From NCBI GenBank assembly GCA_947175545.1, contig CAMWNI010000008.1, positions 1-64,000 of the forward strand: a DNA stretch of 64,000 bases, written 5' to 3'. The notes under the pieces were generated by a model. That model saw only the letters and a list, made by a program, of their open reading frames with translations, made no database searches and was not told where the DNA came from. This stretch comes from an uncultured Porphyromonadaceae bacterium (GTDB taxonomy: Bacteria > Bacteroidota > Bacteroidia > Bacteroidales > Muribaculaceae). Shown here piece after piece: positions 18,654 through 27,337 of this stretch; positions within the stretch are counted from its first letter, which is position 1, and every line of letters starts with the position of its first letter. The position numbers were made by a program, and so were the translations under genes.

Positions 18654-19381
18654 TGGCCAGATTTTTCATGACTCTGGCATACCGGGGTGAGCCATTCCAC
18701 GGATGGCAAATACAACCCGGTGCCGTTTCGGTTCAGGAGGTTATTGAAAAAGCGCTTTCGACTCTGCTCCGGCGTCCGACTCCGATTGTCGGAGCCGGAC
18801 GGACCGATGCGGGGGTCAATGCCTCGATGATGGTCGCTCATTTCGACGCCGACCGTCTTCTTGAACCGCGTGCGGTTAATTCGCTTGTCGGCAAGGATAT
18901 TGCCGTTTACTCAATTCGTCAGGTTCATGATGATGCACATGCCCGTTTCGATGCAACCTCACGGACCTATCATTATAAGGCTGTCGAAACCAAATCACCT
19001 TTTCTTTACCCCTTGACCTGGTATACTCCTCATCCGCTCGACTATGAGGCCATGAACAGAGCCGCCGCGCTCCTGTTAGAAGTTGAGGACTTTACGTCAT
19101 TCGCAAAGTTGCATTCTGATGCAAAGACAAATATCTGTCATGTCACCCGTGCCGAGTGGGTAAAGGATTTGACAACCGGAGGAATGACTTTCATCATTAC
19201 GGCTGACAGATTCCTTCGCAATATGGTCCGTGCCGTTGTCGGCACTCTCGTTGACGTTGGGCGTGGTAAACTCTCGATTGATGATTTTGCGCGCATAATT
19301 GAGGCGCGTGACCGCTGTGCCGCCGGAACCTCCATGCCGCCACAGGCATTGTATCTACACTCCGTTACCTATCCTTACTGA
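18653..19381 (+). CDS. truA: tRNA pseudouridine(38-40) synthase TruA
   Basis: A 242-residue tRNA modification enzyme converting uridines 38-40 of the anticodon stem-loop to pseudouridine. The catalytic Asp is in GAGRTDAGVNA near residue 49, and the motif FLRNMVRAVVGTLVDVG near residue 185 is typical. It begins at the ATG overlapping the speA stop (TGATG). Confidence 0.93.
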   Translation: MARFFMTLAYRGEPFHGWQIQPGAVSVQEVIEKALSTLLRRPTPIVGAGRTDAGVNASMMVAHFDADRLLEPRAVNSLVGKDIAVYSIRQVHDDAHARFDATSRTYHYKAVETKSPFLYPLTWYTPHPLDYEAMNRAAALLLEVEDFTSFAKLHSDAKTNICHVTRAEWVKDLTTGGMTFIITADRFLRNMVRAVVGTLVDVGRGKLSIDDFARIIEARDRCAAGTSMPPQALYLHSVTYPY

Positions 19382-19400
19382 CCATTTGGAATAAAGGATG

Positions 19401-19440
19401 CTAATTTTATTAAAAATTTGAAAAAATTGGATTTTATTAG
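19401..19440 (+). promoter_or_regulatory. paired AT-rich elements, possible activator sites for htrA
   Basis: CTAATTTTATTA at 19401-19412 and GGATTTTATTAG at 19429-19440 form an imperfect inverted pair with centres 28 bases apart, ending about 30 bases before the -24 element of htrA. A similar pair (centres 29 bases apart) precedes clpB. Sigma-54 promoters need an upstream-bound activator, which is why these are listed; the match is loose and in AT-rich DNA. Confidence 0.3.
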
Positions 19441-19468
19441 GGGGAATATGAGCTAAAAAGCGATTTTT

Positions 19469-19484
19469 TGGCATTATTTTTGCA
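19469..19484 (+). promoter_or_regulatory. sigma-54 (-24/-12) type promoter of htrA
   Basis: TGGCATTATTTTTGCA contains GG at 19470-19471 and GC at 19482-19483 with exactly 10 bases between, and matches the RpoN consensus TGGCAC-N5-TTGCA at all but one conserved position. It lies 41 bases before the ATG at 19526. No TAnnTTTG box is seen in this region. Confidence 0.65.
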
Positions 19485-19525
19485 GCATTAATTATGCAAA
19501 ATAACCAATCAATCTTTTGAACGCT

Positions 19526-20575
19526 ATGAATTCTAAATCTGTTTTATTCGTTCTGCTGACGGGAATGACCGCCTGCAGCGCGACGCCGACAGCTTCTTCG
19601 ACAGACTTCACTGAGGCGGCTGAAAGTAGTGTCAACGGTGTGGTGTCAATCAAAAGTTATGCGACAGCCTATGAGGTCCGGCCCTCAGACCCGATGCTGG
19701 AATTCTTTTTCGGACGTCAGCCCCAGCGGGCCGTTCCCCGCGAGCAGCAGCTCGGACTCGGTTCCGGCGTAATTCTGAGTTCTGACGGCTATCTTGTTAC
19801 GAATAATCATGTGATAGACAAAGCCCGACGGCTTGAAGTCACGCTAAACGACAACCGCACTTTTGATGCAGAGGTTGTTGGCCGTGACCCTATGACGGAT
19901 CTTGCGTTACTGAAAATTGACGCTGACGGCTTGCCGGTTATCCCGATTGGCAACAGCGACGACCTCAGGGTAGGAGAGTGGGTGCTTGCGGTTGGCAATC
20001 CGTTCGGATTTACGTCTACTGTCACTGCCGGCATTGTGTCTGCAAAGGCGCGATCTATTACTTCGGCTACCGGAGGGCGGCCGATTACCCTTGACAGTTT
20101 CATTCAAACGGATGCGGCTGTCAATCCCGGCAACTCCGGCGGTGCGTTGGTTAACACCAGGGGTGAACTCGTCGGTATCAACACTGCAATTTACTCTCAT
20201 ACCGGTAGCTATGCGGGATATTCTTTTGCAATTCCATCTTCAATCGTAACCAAAGTTGTTGCCGATCTGAAGGACTTCGGTTCTGTTCAGCGTGCCGTTC
20301 TCGGAGTCTCGATTAGGGAACTTGACGCGAAGCTGATTGCGCAGATGCGGCTCGAAGGCCTCAGTGGTGGCATACTGATTATGGATATCCAACCGCAATC
20401 AGCCGCCGAGGCTGCTGGATTGCAGGTCGGTGACATTATTGTAGAACTGAATTCCTCGCCGGTAACGACCTATGCACAACTCCAGGAGCAGATGGCATTG
20501 TTGCGCCCGGGTGACGTAGTGGAGATTGTTTACATTCGTCGTGGCGACCGCTGCAAAACCTCGTCAAGGCTCTGA
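19526..20575 (+). CDS. HtrA/Deg-family serine protease with a single PDZ domain (DegS-like)
   Basis: A 349-residue envelope protease. The catalytic triad is His95 (TNNHVID), Asp125 (TDLALL) and Ser204 (NPGNSGG). One PDZ domain follows at about 255-340. The N-terminus resembles a lipoprotein signal (GMTAC, Cys17), so it is probably periplasmic and membrane-tethered. Common Bacteroidota HtrA proteins have two PDZ domains and about 480-500 residues; this one stops just after the first, 3 bases from the convergent MurF-Alr gene. Single-PDZ, tethered layout resembles E. coli DegS. It appears controlled by a sigma-54 promoter. Start ATG 19526 is preferred over an upstream TTG. Confidence 0.88.
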   Translation: MNSKSVLFVLLTGMTACSATPTASSTDFTEAAESSVNGVVSIKSYATAYEVRPSDPMLEFFFGRQPQRAVPREQQLGLGSGVILSSDGYLVTNNHVIDKARRLEVTLNDNRTFDAEVVGRDPMTDLALLKIDADGLPVIPIGNSDDLRVGEWVLAVGNPFGFTSTVTAGIVSAKARSITSATGGRPITLDSFIQTDAAVNPGNSGGALVNTRGELVGINTAIYSHTGSYAGYSFAIPSSIVTKVVADLKDFGSVQRAVLGVSIRELDAKLIAQMRLEGLSGGILIMDIQPQSAAEAAGLQVGDIIVELNSSPVTTYAQLQEQMALLRPGDVVEIVYIRRGDRCKTSSRL

Positions 20576-20578
20576 AAC

Positions 20579-22891
20579 TTATTCGCGAAAGTATACGCGG
20601 CGCACTCTGGGAGATACCGAGGTCAATACCTCGTAAGGAATAGTCCCGAGTGCGTCGCTCATCGTTTCAACGGGCAGATTATCACCGAAAAACTCAACGG
20701 AATCGCCGACTGTGGCGCTTGCTTTCGTGACGTCGACCATGCAGGCATCCATGCAGATGTTGCCAATTATCGGACACCTCACGCCGTTGATCCAGACTAC
20801 CCCCTTGCCGTTGCCGAGGTGGCGGTCAAGGCCGTCGGCATAACCGACCGGCACGGTTGCAACAACGGCGTCGTGGTCCAGAATGGTGCGTCGTGCATAG
20901 CCAATTGAGGTTCCGGAAGTCCAGTGTTTGATGGAAATGATGATTGAGCGCAACGATGAAACCTGACGCAGATTTGATGTTGCGGGAATACCAAGTGTGT
21001 CGATGCCGTAGAGACCGATGCCGAGACGCACCATTTCGAACTGCCACTGCGGAAAGCGCGCAATGCCGGCCGAGTTCAGAATATGGCGCATGAACGAATA
21101 GCCCAGCTTTCGCTTCATTTCACTGCATATTTCCGTAAAGAGATTGAGCTGGCCAAGGGTGTAGTCATCCATGTCGAGACAGTCGGCTGTGGCTAAATGA
21201 GAGAAGACAGACATGACTCGAACCACTCTGGTTGTAGTGAGACATTCACATAGCCTGTTAATGTCATCGCGCAGGAAACCAAGTCGATGCATTCCAGTGT
21301 CGAATTTGACGTGAATGGGATAGTCCGTGATGTTGCGTTTGGCGCCTTCGCGTATAATCTCGTCAAGCATATCAAAACTGAATACTTCCGGCTCCAGGCG
21401 GTTCTCAAACAATGAATCGTAGTCTGTAACTTTCGGATTCAGAGCCATAATCGGCATGGTAATTCCTGCGCGGCGCAGCTCCTCTCCTTCATCAACCACA
21501 GCTACGGCAAGATAGGCTGCTCCGTGGCTTTGAAGCGTGCGCGCCAACTCCATGGCTCCTGCTCCATATCCGGACGCTTTGACCATAGCAACTATTCCTG
21601 TTTCTGGGCGAAGCATGGCTCGATAATGATTGAAATTATAGACTACGGAATCCAGGTTTACTTCCAATACTGTTTCATGATGGCGTAATTGCAGAGTCTC
21701 GGCCAGACGGTCAACCTCTCCGCCGCGTTCTCCTTTGGCTAATATAAGTTCACGTGAAAAGTCACTTAACGAAAGCTCGCGCATGAACTCTCGTTCATCA
21801 TCGAAAAAGCGGCTCCCCGTGGGAAAGAGGTGTTTAAATCCTTCATATTCCCTGCCAATGGCCATGACGCGCTCAATTCCTGCCTTATTAACTAAGGAGG
21901 CAATCCATTCCGGGTTAAATTTGCCATATAACTTGTCAAGAATCAAGGTCATTTTCAATCCTTTGGCCCGACGGCGGCGCATAAAGTCAATGGCTGAGGG
22001 TAGGGAGTCTGTATGGCAGCTGAATCTATCGCTGATTATCAGACAATTATTTATTCCTTGGTTTACACTCAAGCGTGTCTCCAAGGGACGAACAATATGA
22101 TCCGACATTGGTATTTTTAAATAGCGAAGAGCCTCCAGGGCAATCAGGCGGTCGCGCTCAAGCCATTCCGCATCCTGCGGAATGTTGACGCTTATTTTCA
22201 ATACGCTGTCTGCTACATATTTGCTGACGGCTTCGTCTAACTCGGCCGGATAAACTATTGCTGATGCGTTTTTGGCAAGTTGAAGCGTTTCTTTATATTT
22301 TTCTTCTATTGAGTTGAAGTCGCCAACTTGAGTGTCTATTCCGCTTATCACCACCAGGTCCGGGCTGACCATTTTCTCCAGTCGGGCCATCTCCCCGGAC
22401 TTGGAAATTCCACATTCTATAACACCGATTTCAGCGTCAGGCTCAATCATCAGAAGAGAAAGAGCCACACCGATTTGGCTATTATAGCTTCTGGGCGATT
22501 TGCTGACATTGTGTAGGTGACCTATTGCTTCCCCCATCCACTCCTTCAGATTTGTTTTTCCGCCAAAGCCGCCGACGGCAATAAATCTCGTGGATTTCAA
22601 GGCCTCGTGTCTGTGTTCCTGAGCAATTTGTTGAAGAATATCCAAAACATTGTCTACGACGACGAATTCCGCTGCTGACCGGTCAATCCCTTCGGGAATG
22701 TGTTCGACAACAAAGGCTTTTACTCCACGGTCCATTAAATCCTTGATGTAGTAATGCCCGTCGTTTGTCTGCGTTTTAAGCGCGAAAAAGATTGATTGCT
22801 CTCCGTAAGAAATAGAGCGAGAGTCTGTCAGCACGTTCGTTATATTAAAACGTCTGATTATATTCTTGATTTTTGTTATTTCCGTATTCAT
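20579..22891 (-). CDS. MurF-alanine racemase fusion; MurF half looks catalytically eroded
   Basis: A 770-residue fusion typical of Bacteroidota: MurF (UDP-MurNAc-tripeptide:D-Ala-D-Ala ligase) at about 1-400 and alanine racemase at 405-770. The racemase half looks active: PLP Lys438 in AMVKASGYGAG and conserved blocks SIGYARRT, VPVGYADG and NICMDACMVD. The MurF half keeps the fold landmarks (SYNSQIGV, IECGISKSGEM), but its P-loop is GGFGGKTN (usual TGSNGKT), the normal TNIGxAHxENF block is SGIDTQVGDFNS near 183, so the conserved Asn and His are gone, and the late NDSYN-type motif reads SDRFSC near 287. Start is the ATG at 22891, 9 bases after a -7 box. Confidence 0.88.
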   Translation of the reverse strand: MNTEITKIKNIIRRFNITNVLTDSRSISYGEQSIFFALKTQTNDGHYYIKDLMDRGVKAFVVEHIPEGIDRSAAEFVVVDNVLDILQQIAQEHRHEALKSTRFIAVGGFGGKTNLKEWMGEAIGHLHNVSKSPRSYNSQIGVALSLLMIEPDAEIGVIECGISKSGEMARLEKMVSPDLVVISGIDTQVGDFNSIEEKYKETLQLAKNASAIVYPAELDEAVSKYVADSVLKISVNIPQDAEWLERDRLIALEALRYLKIPMSDHIVRPLETRLSVNQGINNCLIISDRFSCHTDSLPSAIDFMRRRRAKGLKMTLILDKLYGKFNPEWIASLVNKAGIERVMAIGREYEGFKHLFPTGSRFFDDEREFMRELSLSDFSRELILAKGERGGEVDRLAETLQLRHHETVLEVNLDSVVYNFNHYRAMLRPETGIVAMVKASGYGAGAMELARTLQSHGAAYLAVAVVDEGEELRRAGITMPIMALNPKVTDYDSLFENRLEPEVFSFDMLDEIIREGAKRNITDYPIHVKFDTGMHRLGFLRDDINRLCECLTTTRVVRVMSVFSHLATADCLDMDDYTLGQLNLFTEICSEMKRKLGYSFMRHILNSAGIARFPQWQFEMVRLGIGLYGIDTLGIPATSNLRQVSSLRSIIISIKHWTSGTSIGYARRTILDHDAVVATVPVGYADGLDRHLGNGKGVVWINGVRCPIIGNICMDACMVDVTKASATVGDSVEFFGDNLPVETMSDALGTIPYEVLTSVSPRVRRVYFRE

Positions 22892-22900
22892 AATTGTCTG

Positions 22901-22908
22901 CAAAGTTA
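22901..22908 (-). promoter_or_regulatory. -7 box of the MurF-Alr gene
   Basis: On the minus strand TAACTTTG (exact consensus) ends 9 bases before the ATG at 22891, predicting a very short leader. A -33 element is not clear. Confidence 0.5.
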
Positions 22909-22926
22909 ATGAAAATGTTTCTACAT

Positions 22927-22957
22927 TTTGCAGTTAGGCGAAAATTTCGTAACTTTG
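22927..22957 (+). promoter_or_regulatory. complete promoter of the glycogen synthase gene
   Basis: TTTG at 22927-22930 and TAACTTTG at 22950-22957 are spaced by 19 bases. The ATG at 22977 follows 19 bases later. It is divergent from, and close to, the MurF-Alr promoter. Confidence 0.75.
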
Positions 22958-22976
22958 CGCCTTGAAAAACGATATT

Positions 22977-24656
22977 ATGGCACAAAACAACACCGAATCG
23001 CCCTCTCTGCTGTTTGAGACAAGTTGGGAGGTCTGTAATAAAGTTGGCGGCATCTACGCTGTGCTTTCCACTAAAGCACGTACTTTGCAGTCTCTTTATA
23101 AAGACAAGGTTATATTTGTTGGTCCCGATGTATGGACCGACGACACTCCCTCACCGTATTTTACCGAAGTCGCCTCCTTGCTGAAAGCATGGCGAAAAAA
23201 TACCGGTCTGCCCGATGGTGTGACCGTCAGAGTTGGTCGCTGGAATGTTCCAGGTCGTCCGATTGCTGTTCTTGTCAAATTTGACGCCATGTACGCATCC
23301 TTGCCGCTGCTTTATGGCCGGATGTGGGAGCAGTATGGTGTTGACTCGCTGCATGCCTATGGGGATTATCCCGAGGCCTGCGCGTTCTCTCATGCCGCAG
23401 CTCTCGTTATTGAGAGTATTTCACGCTTTATGGGTCATGAGAATGGCGAGGGAGTTCTGGCTCATTTCGATGAATGGACAACCGGAATGGGTCTGCTTCA
23501 CGTCAAGAGCGAACTTCCCGCTGCCGCAACGGTCTTTACTACTCATGCAACGAGCATTGGTCGCTCAATTTGCGGTAATGGTAAAGACCTTTACGCATAT
23601 TTTGCAGGATATAACGGAGACCAGATGGCGCGTGAACTTAATATGGAGGCGAAACACTCGCTGGAAAAAGCTGCTGCTCATCAGGCCGACTGTTTTACCA
23701 CTGTCAGTGATGTGACCGCGCGTGAGTGCGAGCAATTGCTGGAAATACGTCCGCATGTGACTCCGAACGGGTTTGAAAAGGATTTTGTGCCGAAAACCGA
23801 ACGCAAGATGGCTGCCGCCCGTCAGGCTGCTCGCCAGGCAATGCTCAAGGTCGCATCGGCACTGACGGGAGCGACGCTTCCTGACGATACCTTCCTCGTA
23901 GCCACATCGGGCCGTTGCGAATATCGTAACAAGGGCATTGACGTATTCCTGGATGCCTGTAACATTGTTCGCTATGAGTTGACCGACTCAGACCGCCCCG
24001 TTGTCTGCATGATCATGGTGCCGGCATGGAGCCGCAATGCTCGTCCCGAACTCATTGAAGCAATGAACGGTCAGGCGGGCAACGGACTGCCTGACCCTGT
24101 GATAACTCATACTCTCAACAACCCCGATTCTGACCCGATTATAGGTTCAATCCATCGTCTCGGTTTTGAAAACCGTCCCTCTGACAAGTTGATGATGATT
24201 TACGTTCCATGTTATCTTGACGGATCAGAGGGCTTGTTTGGCGGCCTGACGTATTATGATCTCCTGCCAGGCCTTGATGCAACTGTCTTCCCGAGTTATT
24301 ATGAGCCTTGGGGCTATACTCCGATGGAGTCTGTCGCCTTTGGAATCCCTACGGTGACAACTTCGTTGAGTGGCTTCGGCATGTGGGTTGACAACACTTT
24401 CGGAGACGGAGCGTTTGAGGCAAGTGGCGTTCATGTCAGCGAGCGCAACGATGGAAACTATTCTGAACTTTGCCGGTCAATTGCTTCGCGTATAGAAGAG
24501 ATACTCCGGGCCGATGAGACTTCTTATGCAGCCTTGCGCAATGCCGCATCGGCGACTGCCGATCGCGCCGATTGGGCTCACTTTATGGAGTATTATCTTA
24601 TCGCTTATGCCGATGCGATGACTTCGGCGCAGCAACGCTTGAATAATAAAAAATAA
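22977..24656 (+). CDS. glycogen/starch synthase family glycosyltransferase
   Basis: A 559-residue glycosyltransferase of the GT-B fold. The N-terminal ETSWEVCNKVGGIYAVLSTKA carries the Lys-x-Gly-Gly motif for the sugar nucleotide, with FTTHATSIGR in the middle and PSYYEPWGYTPMESVAFG (the Glu-x7-Glu region) near residue 440. The ETSWEVCNKVGGI start resembles the eukaryotic-type (GT3) glycogen synthases found in Bacteroidota. It probably elongates glycogen from UDP- or ADP-glucose. Glucan phosphorylase follows 22 bases later. Confidence 0.85.
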   Translation: MAQNNTESPSLLFETSWEVCNKVGGIYAVLSTKARTLQSLYKDKVIFVGPDVWTDDTPSPYFTEVASLLKAWRKNTGLPDGVTVRVGRWNVPGRPIAVLVKFDAMYASLPLLYGRMWEQYGVDSLHAYGDYPEACAFSHAAALVIESISRFMGHENGEGVLAHFDEWTTGMGLLHVKSELPAAATVFTTHATSIGRSICGNGKDLYAYFAGYNGDQMARELNMEAKHSLEKAAAHQADCFTTVSDVTARECEQLLEIRPHVTPNGFEKDFVPKTERKMAAARQAARQAMLKVASALTGATLPDDTFLVATSGRCEYRNKGIDVFLDACNIVRYELTDSDRPVVCMIMVPAWSRNARPELIEAMNGQAGNGLPDPVITHTLNNPDSDPIIGSIHRLGFENRPSDKLMMIYVPCYLDGSEGLFGGLTYYDLLPGLDATVFPSYYEPWGYTPMESVAFGIPTVTTSLSGFGMWVDNTFGDGAFEASGVHVSERNDGNYSELCRSIASRIEEILRADETSYAALRNAASATADRADWAHFMEYYLIAYADAMTSAQQRLNNKK

Positions 24657-24678
24657 AAACCAAACTATAATTTCAGTT

Positions 24679-27234
24679 ATGAAACTTCAAGTCAGCAATA
24701 CAAACGCGCCTCTGTGGCGTGATGTAACTGTCAACACCAATCTTCCCGAGGTTTTGAAGCCCCTGGAAGTCTTGGCACGTAACCTCTGGTGGGTATGGAA
24801 CAGCGATGGCAAGAATCTGTTCCGTGACCTGGATGCAAGCCTCTGGCGCAGCACCGGCGAAAATCCGGTGATGCTTCTTCAGCGTCTCAGCTCCGAGCGT
24901 CTTCAGGAAATCATTGACGATGAGAGTCTGATGGAGCGCATCAAAAAGGCCTATAAACTCTTCGAAGAGTACATGGCCGTGCCGATGCGTTCTGATCTTC
25001 CCTCAGTTGCATACTTCTCAATGGAGTATGGTCTCTGCAATGCTCTGAAAATCTATTCCGGTGGTCTCGGCGTGCTTGCCGGCGACTATATTAAGGAAGC
25101 AAGTGACAGCCGCGTACCAATGACCGCTGTCGGATTCCTCTATCGCTACGGTTACTTCACTCAGAGCCTCAGCGTTGATGGTCAGCAGATTGCTAACTAT
25201 GAGCCTCAGAACTTCAACCAGCTCCCGATTGAGCAGGTCATGAACGAGGATGGTACCCCGATGATTATTGAGGTTCCTTTCCCGACCAATATCGTTTACA
25301 GCCATGTATGGCGTGTTAACGTTGGCCGCATGAACCTTTATCTTATGGATACGGACTTCGACATGAACTCAGAGTTTGACCGTCCGATTACTCATCAGCT
25401 CTACGGTGGCGACTGGGAAAACCGCATCAAGCAGGAATATTTGCTCGGCATTGGCGGTATTATTATGCTTCGCAAGCTCGGAATCAACACCGACCTCTAT
25501 CACGCTAACGAGGGCCATGCGGCTCTGCTTAACCTCCAGCGTCTGGTTGAGTACATTTCCGAGAAGCACCTTGACTTTAACGTTGCGCTTGAGCTTGTCC
25601 GCGCTTCAAGCCTCTACACCGTTCATACTCCCGTACCTGCCGGCCACGACTATTTTGACGAAGGTCTGGCCAACAAATATCTGAACCACTTCGCTGCGAA
25701 GCTTGGACTCAGTTGGCCTGAACTCATGAACATGGGCCGCGAGAATCCTGACAGTGGCGAGAAGTTCTCGATGAGTGTATTCGCTCTCAACACCTGCCAG
25801 GAGGCCAACGGCGTTTCTTGGCTTCACGGCGAAGTTTCAAAGAAGATGTTTGCCGGTGTCTGGAAGGGATATGACTGGCGTGAAAGCCACGTAGGTTACG
25901 TTACCAATGGTGTCCATATGCCTACATGGGCAGCTTCCGAGTGGAAGGGCTTCTACGAAAAGAACCTTGGCGAGGAACTTTTCGCCAACCAGGCCAAACC
26001 CGAAGCATGGCATAACATTTTCGACATGCCTGAACAGTCGATCTGGGACATGCGCATGCAGATGAAAAACAGGTTCATCAATTTCGTAAAGCGTGACTTT
26101 AAGGCAAAATGGCTTGCTAATCAGGGTGATCCCGGTGCTGTTCTTGGCATTCTTGACCGCATTAACCCCAATGCGCTCATTATTGGTTTCGCACGTCGTT
26201 TTGCAACTTATAAGCGCGCCCATCTGCTTTTCACTGACCTTGACCGCCTCGCCAAGATTGTCAACAACGAAAAGTGTCCTGTTCAGTTCGTATTCTCCGG
26301 TAAGGCTCACCCGGCCGACGGTGCGGGCCAGGGCTTGATTAAGCGTATCATGGAAATCAGCCGCATGCCTCAGTTCCTTGGAAAGATTATCTTCCTTGAG
26401 GACTATAACATGATTGTTGCCAAGCGCCTTGTTACCGGCGTTGACATCTGGCTGAACACTCCGACCCGTCCGCTTGAAGCCTCCGGTACATCAGGCGAAA
26501 AGGCCCTGATGAACGGTGTGTTGAACTTCTCGGTTCTCGACGGATGGTGGTATGAAGGCTTCCGCTTTGACGAAGAGGGCGGTTGGGCTTTGACCGACAA
26601 ACGCACCTTCACTGATCAGGCTCAACAGGATAAGCTCGATGCCGCTACAATATACTCAATGCTCGAAAACGAGATTATTCCTCTCTATTTCGACAAGAAT
26701 TCGTCAGGCTACTCGCCCAAGTGGATTCAGCGCATCAAGAATTCGTTGGGCCACATCGCTCCTCATTTCACGATGACCCGCATGATCAATGACTACATTG
26801 ACCGTTTCTACACTAAGGAAGCCAAGCGCTCCGCAGCACTTCAGGCTAATGACTATGCTATGGCTAAGGAGATTGCAGCCTGGAAGCAGAGAGTTGCTGA
26901 AAAGTGGAATGGCGTTAAGGTTATAAGCGTTGAGGACGATGGCATTGGTGCAGCTGTTACCGGCACTGTCCAAAAAGCAACCGTAGTTCTCGATACTAAT
27001 GGTCTCGGCAAGGATCTCGGAGTTGAGTGTGTCGCTTTCCGCAGCGAGGATGGCGAAGAGAAATTCTCTGAAGCAGTGGCTCTTTCTCCCGTTAGCGAGG
27101 ATGGCAGCATTGTAACCTACAAACTCAACCACACGCTGACCGAACCCGGACTCTTCCGCTATGCTTTCCGAATCTATCCCTCGAACCCCGCGCTCCCGCA
27201 TCGTCAGGACTTCGCCTGGGTACGTTGGATCTAA
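24679..27234 (+). CDS. glgP: alpha-glucan phosphorylase
   Basis: An 851-residue PLP-dependent enzyme of family GT35 that releases glucose 1-phosphate from glycogen or maltodextrins. The N-terminal DUF3417 segment (NLWWVWN near residue 37) identifies the short, Thermotoga-like type. The catalytic core includes YSGGLGVLAGDY, VTNGVHMPTW and the PLP region EASGTSGEKALMNGV near residue 605, where Glu replaces the usual Met before the PLP lysine. It probably forms an operon with the synthase upstream, and a strong terminator follows. Confidence 0.93.
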   Translation: MKLQVSNTNAPLWRDVTVNTNLPEVLKPLEVLARNLWWVWNSDGKNLFRDLDASLWRSTGENPVMLLQRLSSERLQEIIDDESLMERIKKAYKLFEEYMAVPMRSDLPSVAYFSMEYGLCNALKIYSGGLGVLAGDYIKEASDSRVPMTAVGFLYRYGYFTQSLSVDGQQIANYEPQNFNQLPIEQVMNEDGTPMIIEVPFPTNIVYSHVWRVNVGRMNLYLMDTDFDMNSEFDRPITHQLYGGDWENRIKQEYLLGIGGIIMLRKLGINTDLYHANEGHAALLNLQRLVEYISEKHLDFNVALELVRASSLYTVHTPVPAGHDYFDEGLANKYLNHFAAKLGLSWPELMNMGRENPDSGEKFSMSVFALNTCQEANGVSWLHGEVSKKMFAGVWKGYDWRESHVGYVTNGVHMPTWAASEWKGFYEKNLGEELFANQAKPEAWHNIFDMPEQSIWDMRMQMKNRFINFVKRDFKAKWLANQGDPGAVLGILDRINPNALIIGFARRFATYKRAHLLFTDLDRLAKIVNNEKCPVQFVFSGKAHPADGAGQGLIKRIMEISRMPQFLGKIIFLEDYNMIVAKRLVTGVDIWLNTPTRPLEASGTSGEKALMNGVLNFSVLDGWWYEGFRFDEEGGWALTDKRTFTDQAQQDKLDAATIYSMLENEIIPLYFDKNSSGYSPKWIQRIKNSLGHIAPHFTMTRMINDYIDRFYTKEAKRSAALQANDYAMAKEIAAWKQRVAEKWNGVKVISVEDDGIGAAVTGTVQKATVVLDTNGLGKDLGVECVAFRSEDGEEKFSEAVALSPVSEDGSIVTYKLNHTLTEPGLFRYAFRIYPSNPALPHRQDFAWVRWI

Positions 27235-27248
27235 TAACCCTTTCAACT

Positions 27249-27289
27249 CTGAGAGATAAGAGACTAAAACTCTTATCTCTCAGTTTTTT
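27249..27289 (+). terminator. rho-independent terminator after glgP
   Basis: A perfect 14-base stem (27249-27262 with 27270-27283), 7-base loop and a run of six T at 27284-27289, 14 bases after the glgP stop. Confidence 0.92.
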
Positions 27290-27337
27290 ATTTTCCTACT
27301 GCAAAAAAAACAACTAACGCAAATATTTTATACTAAA

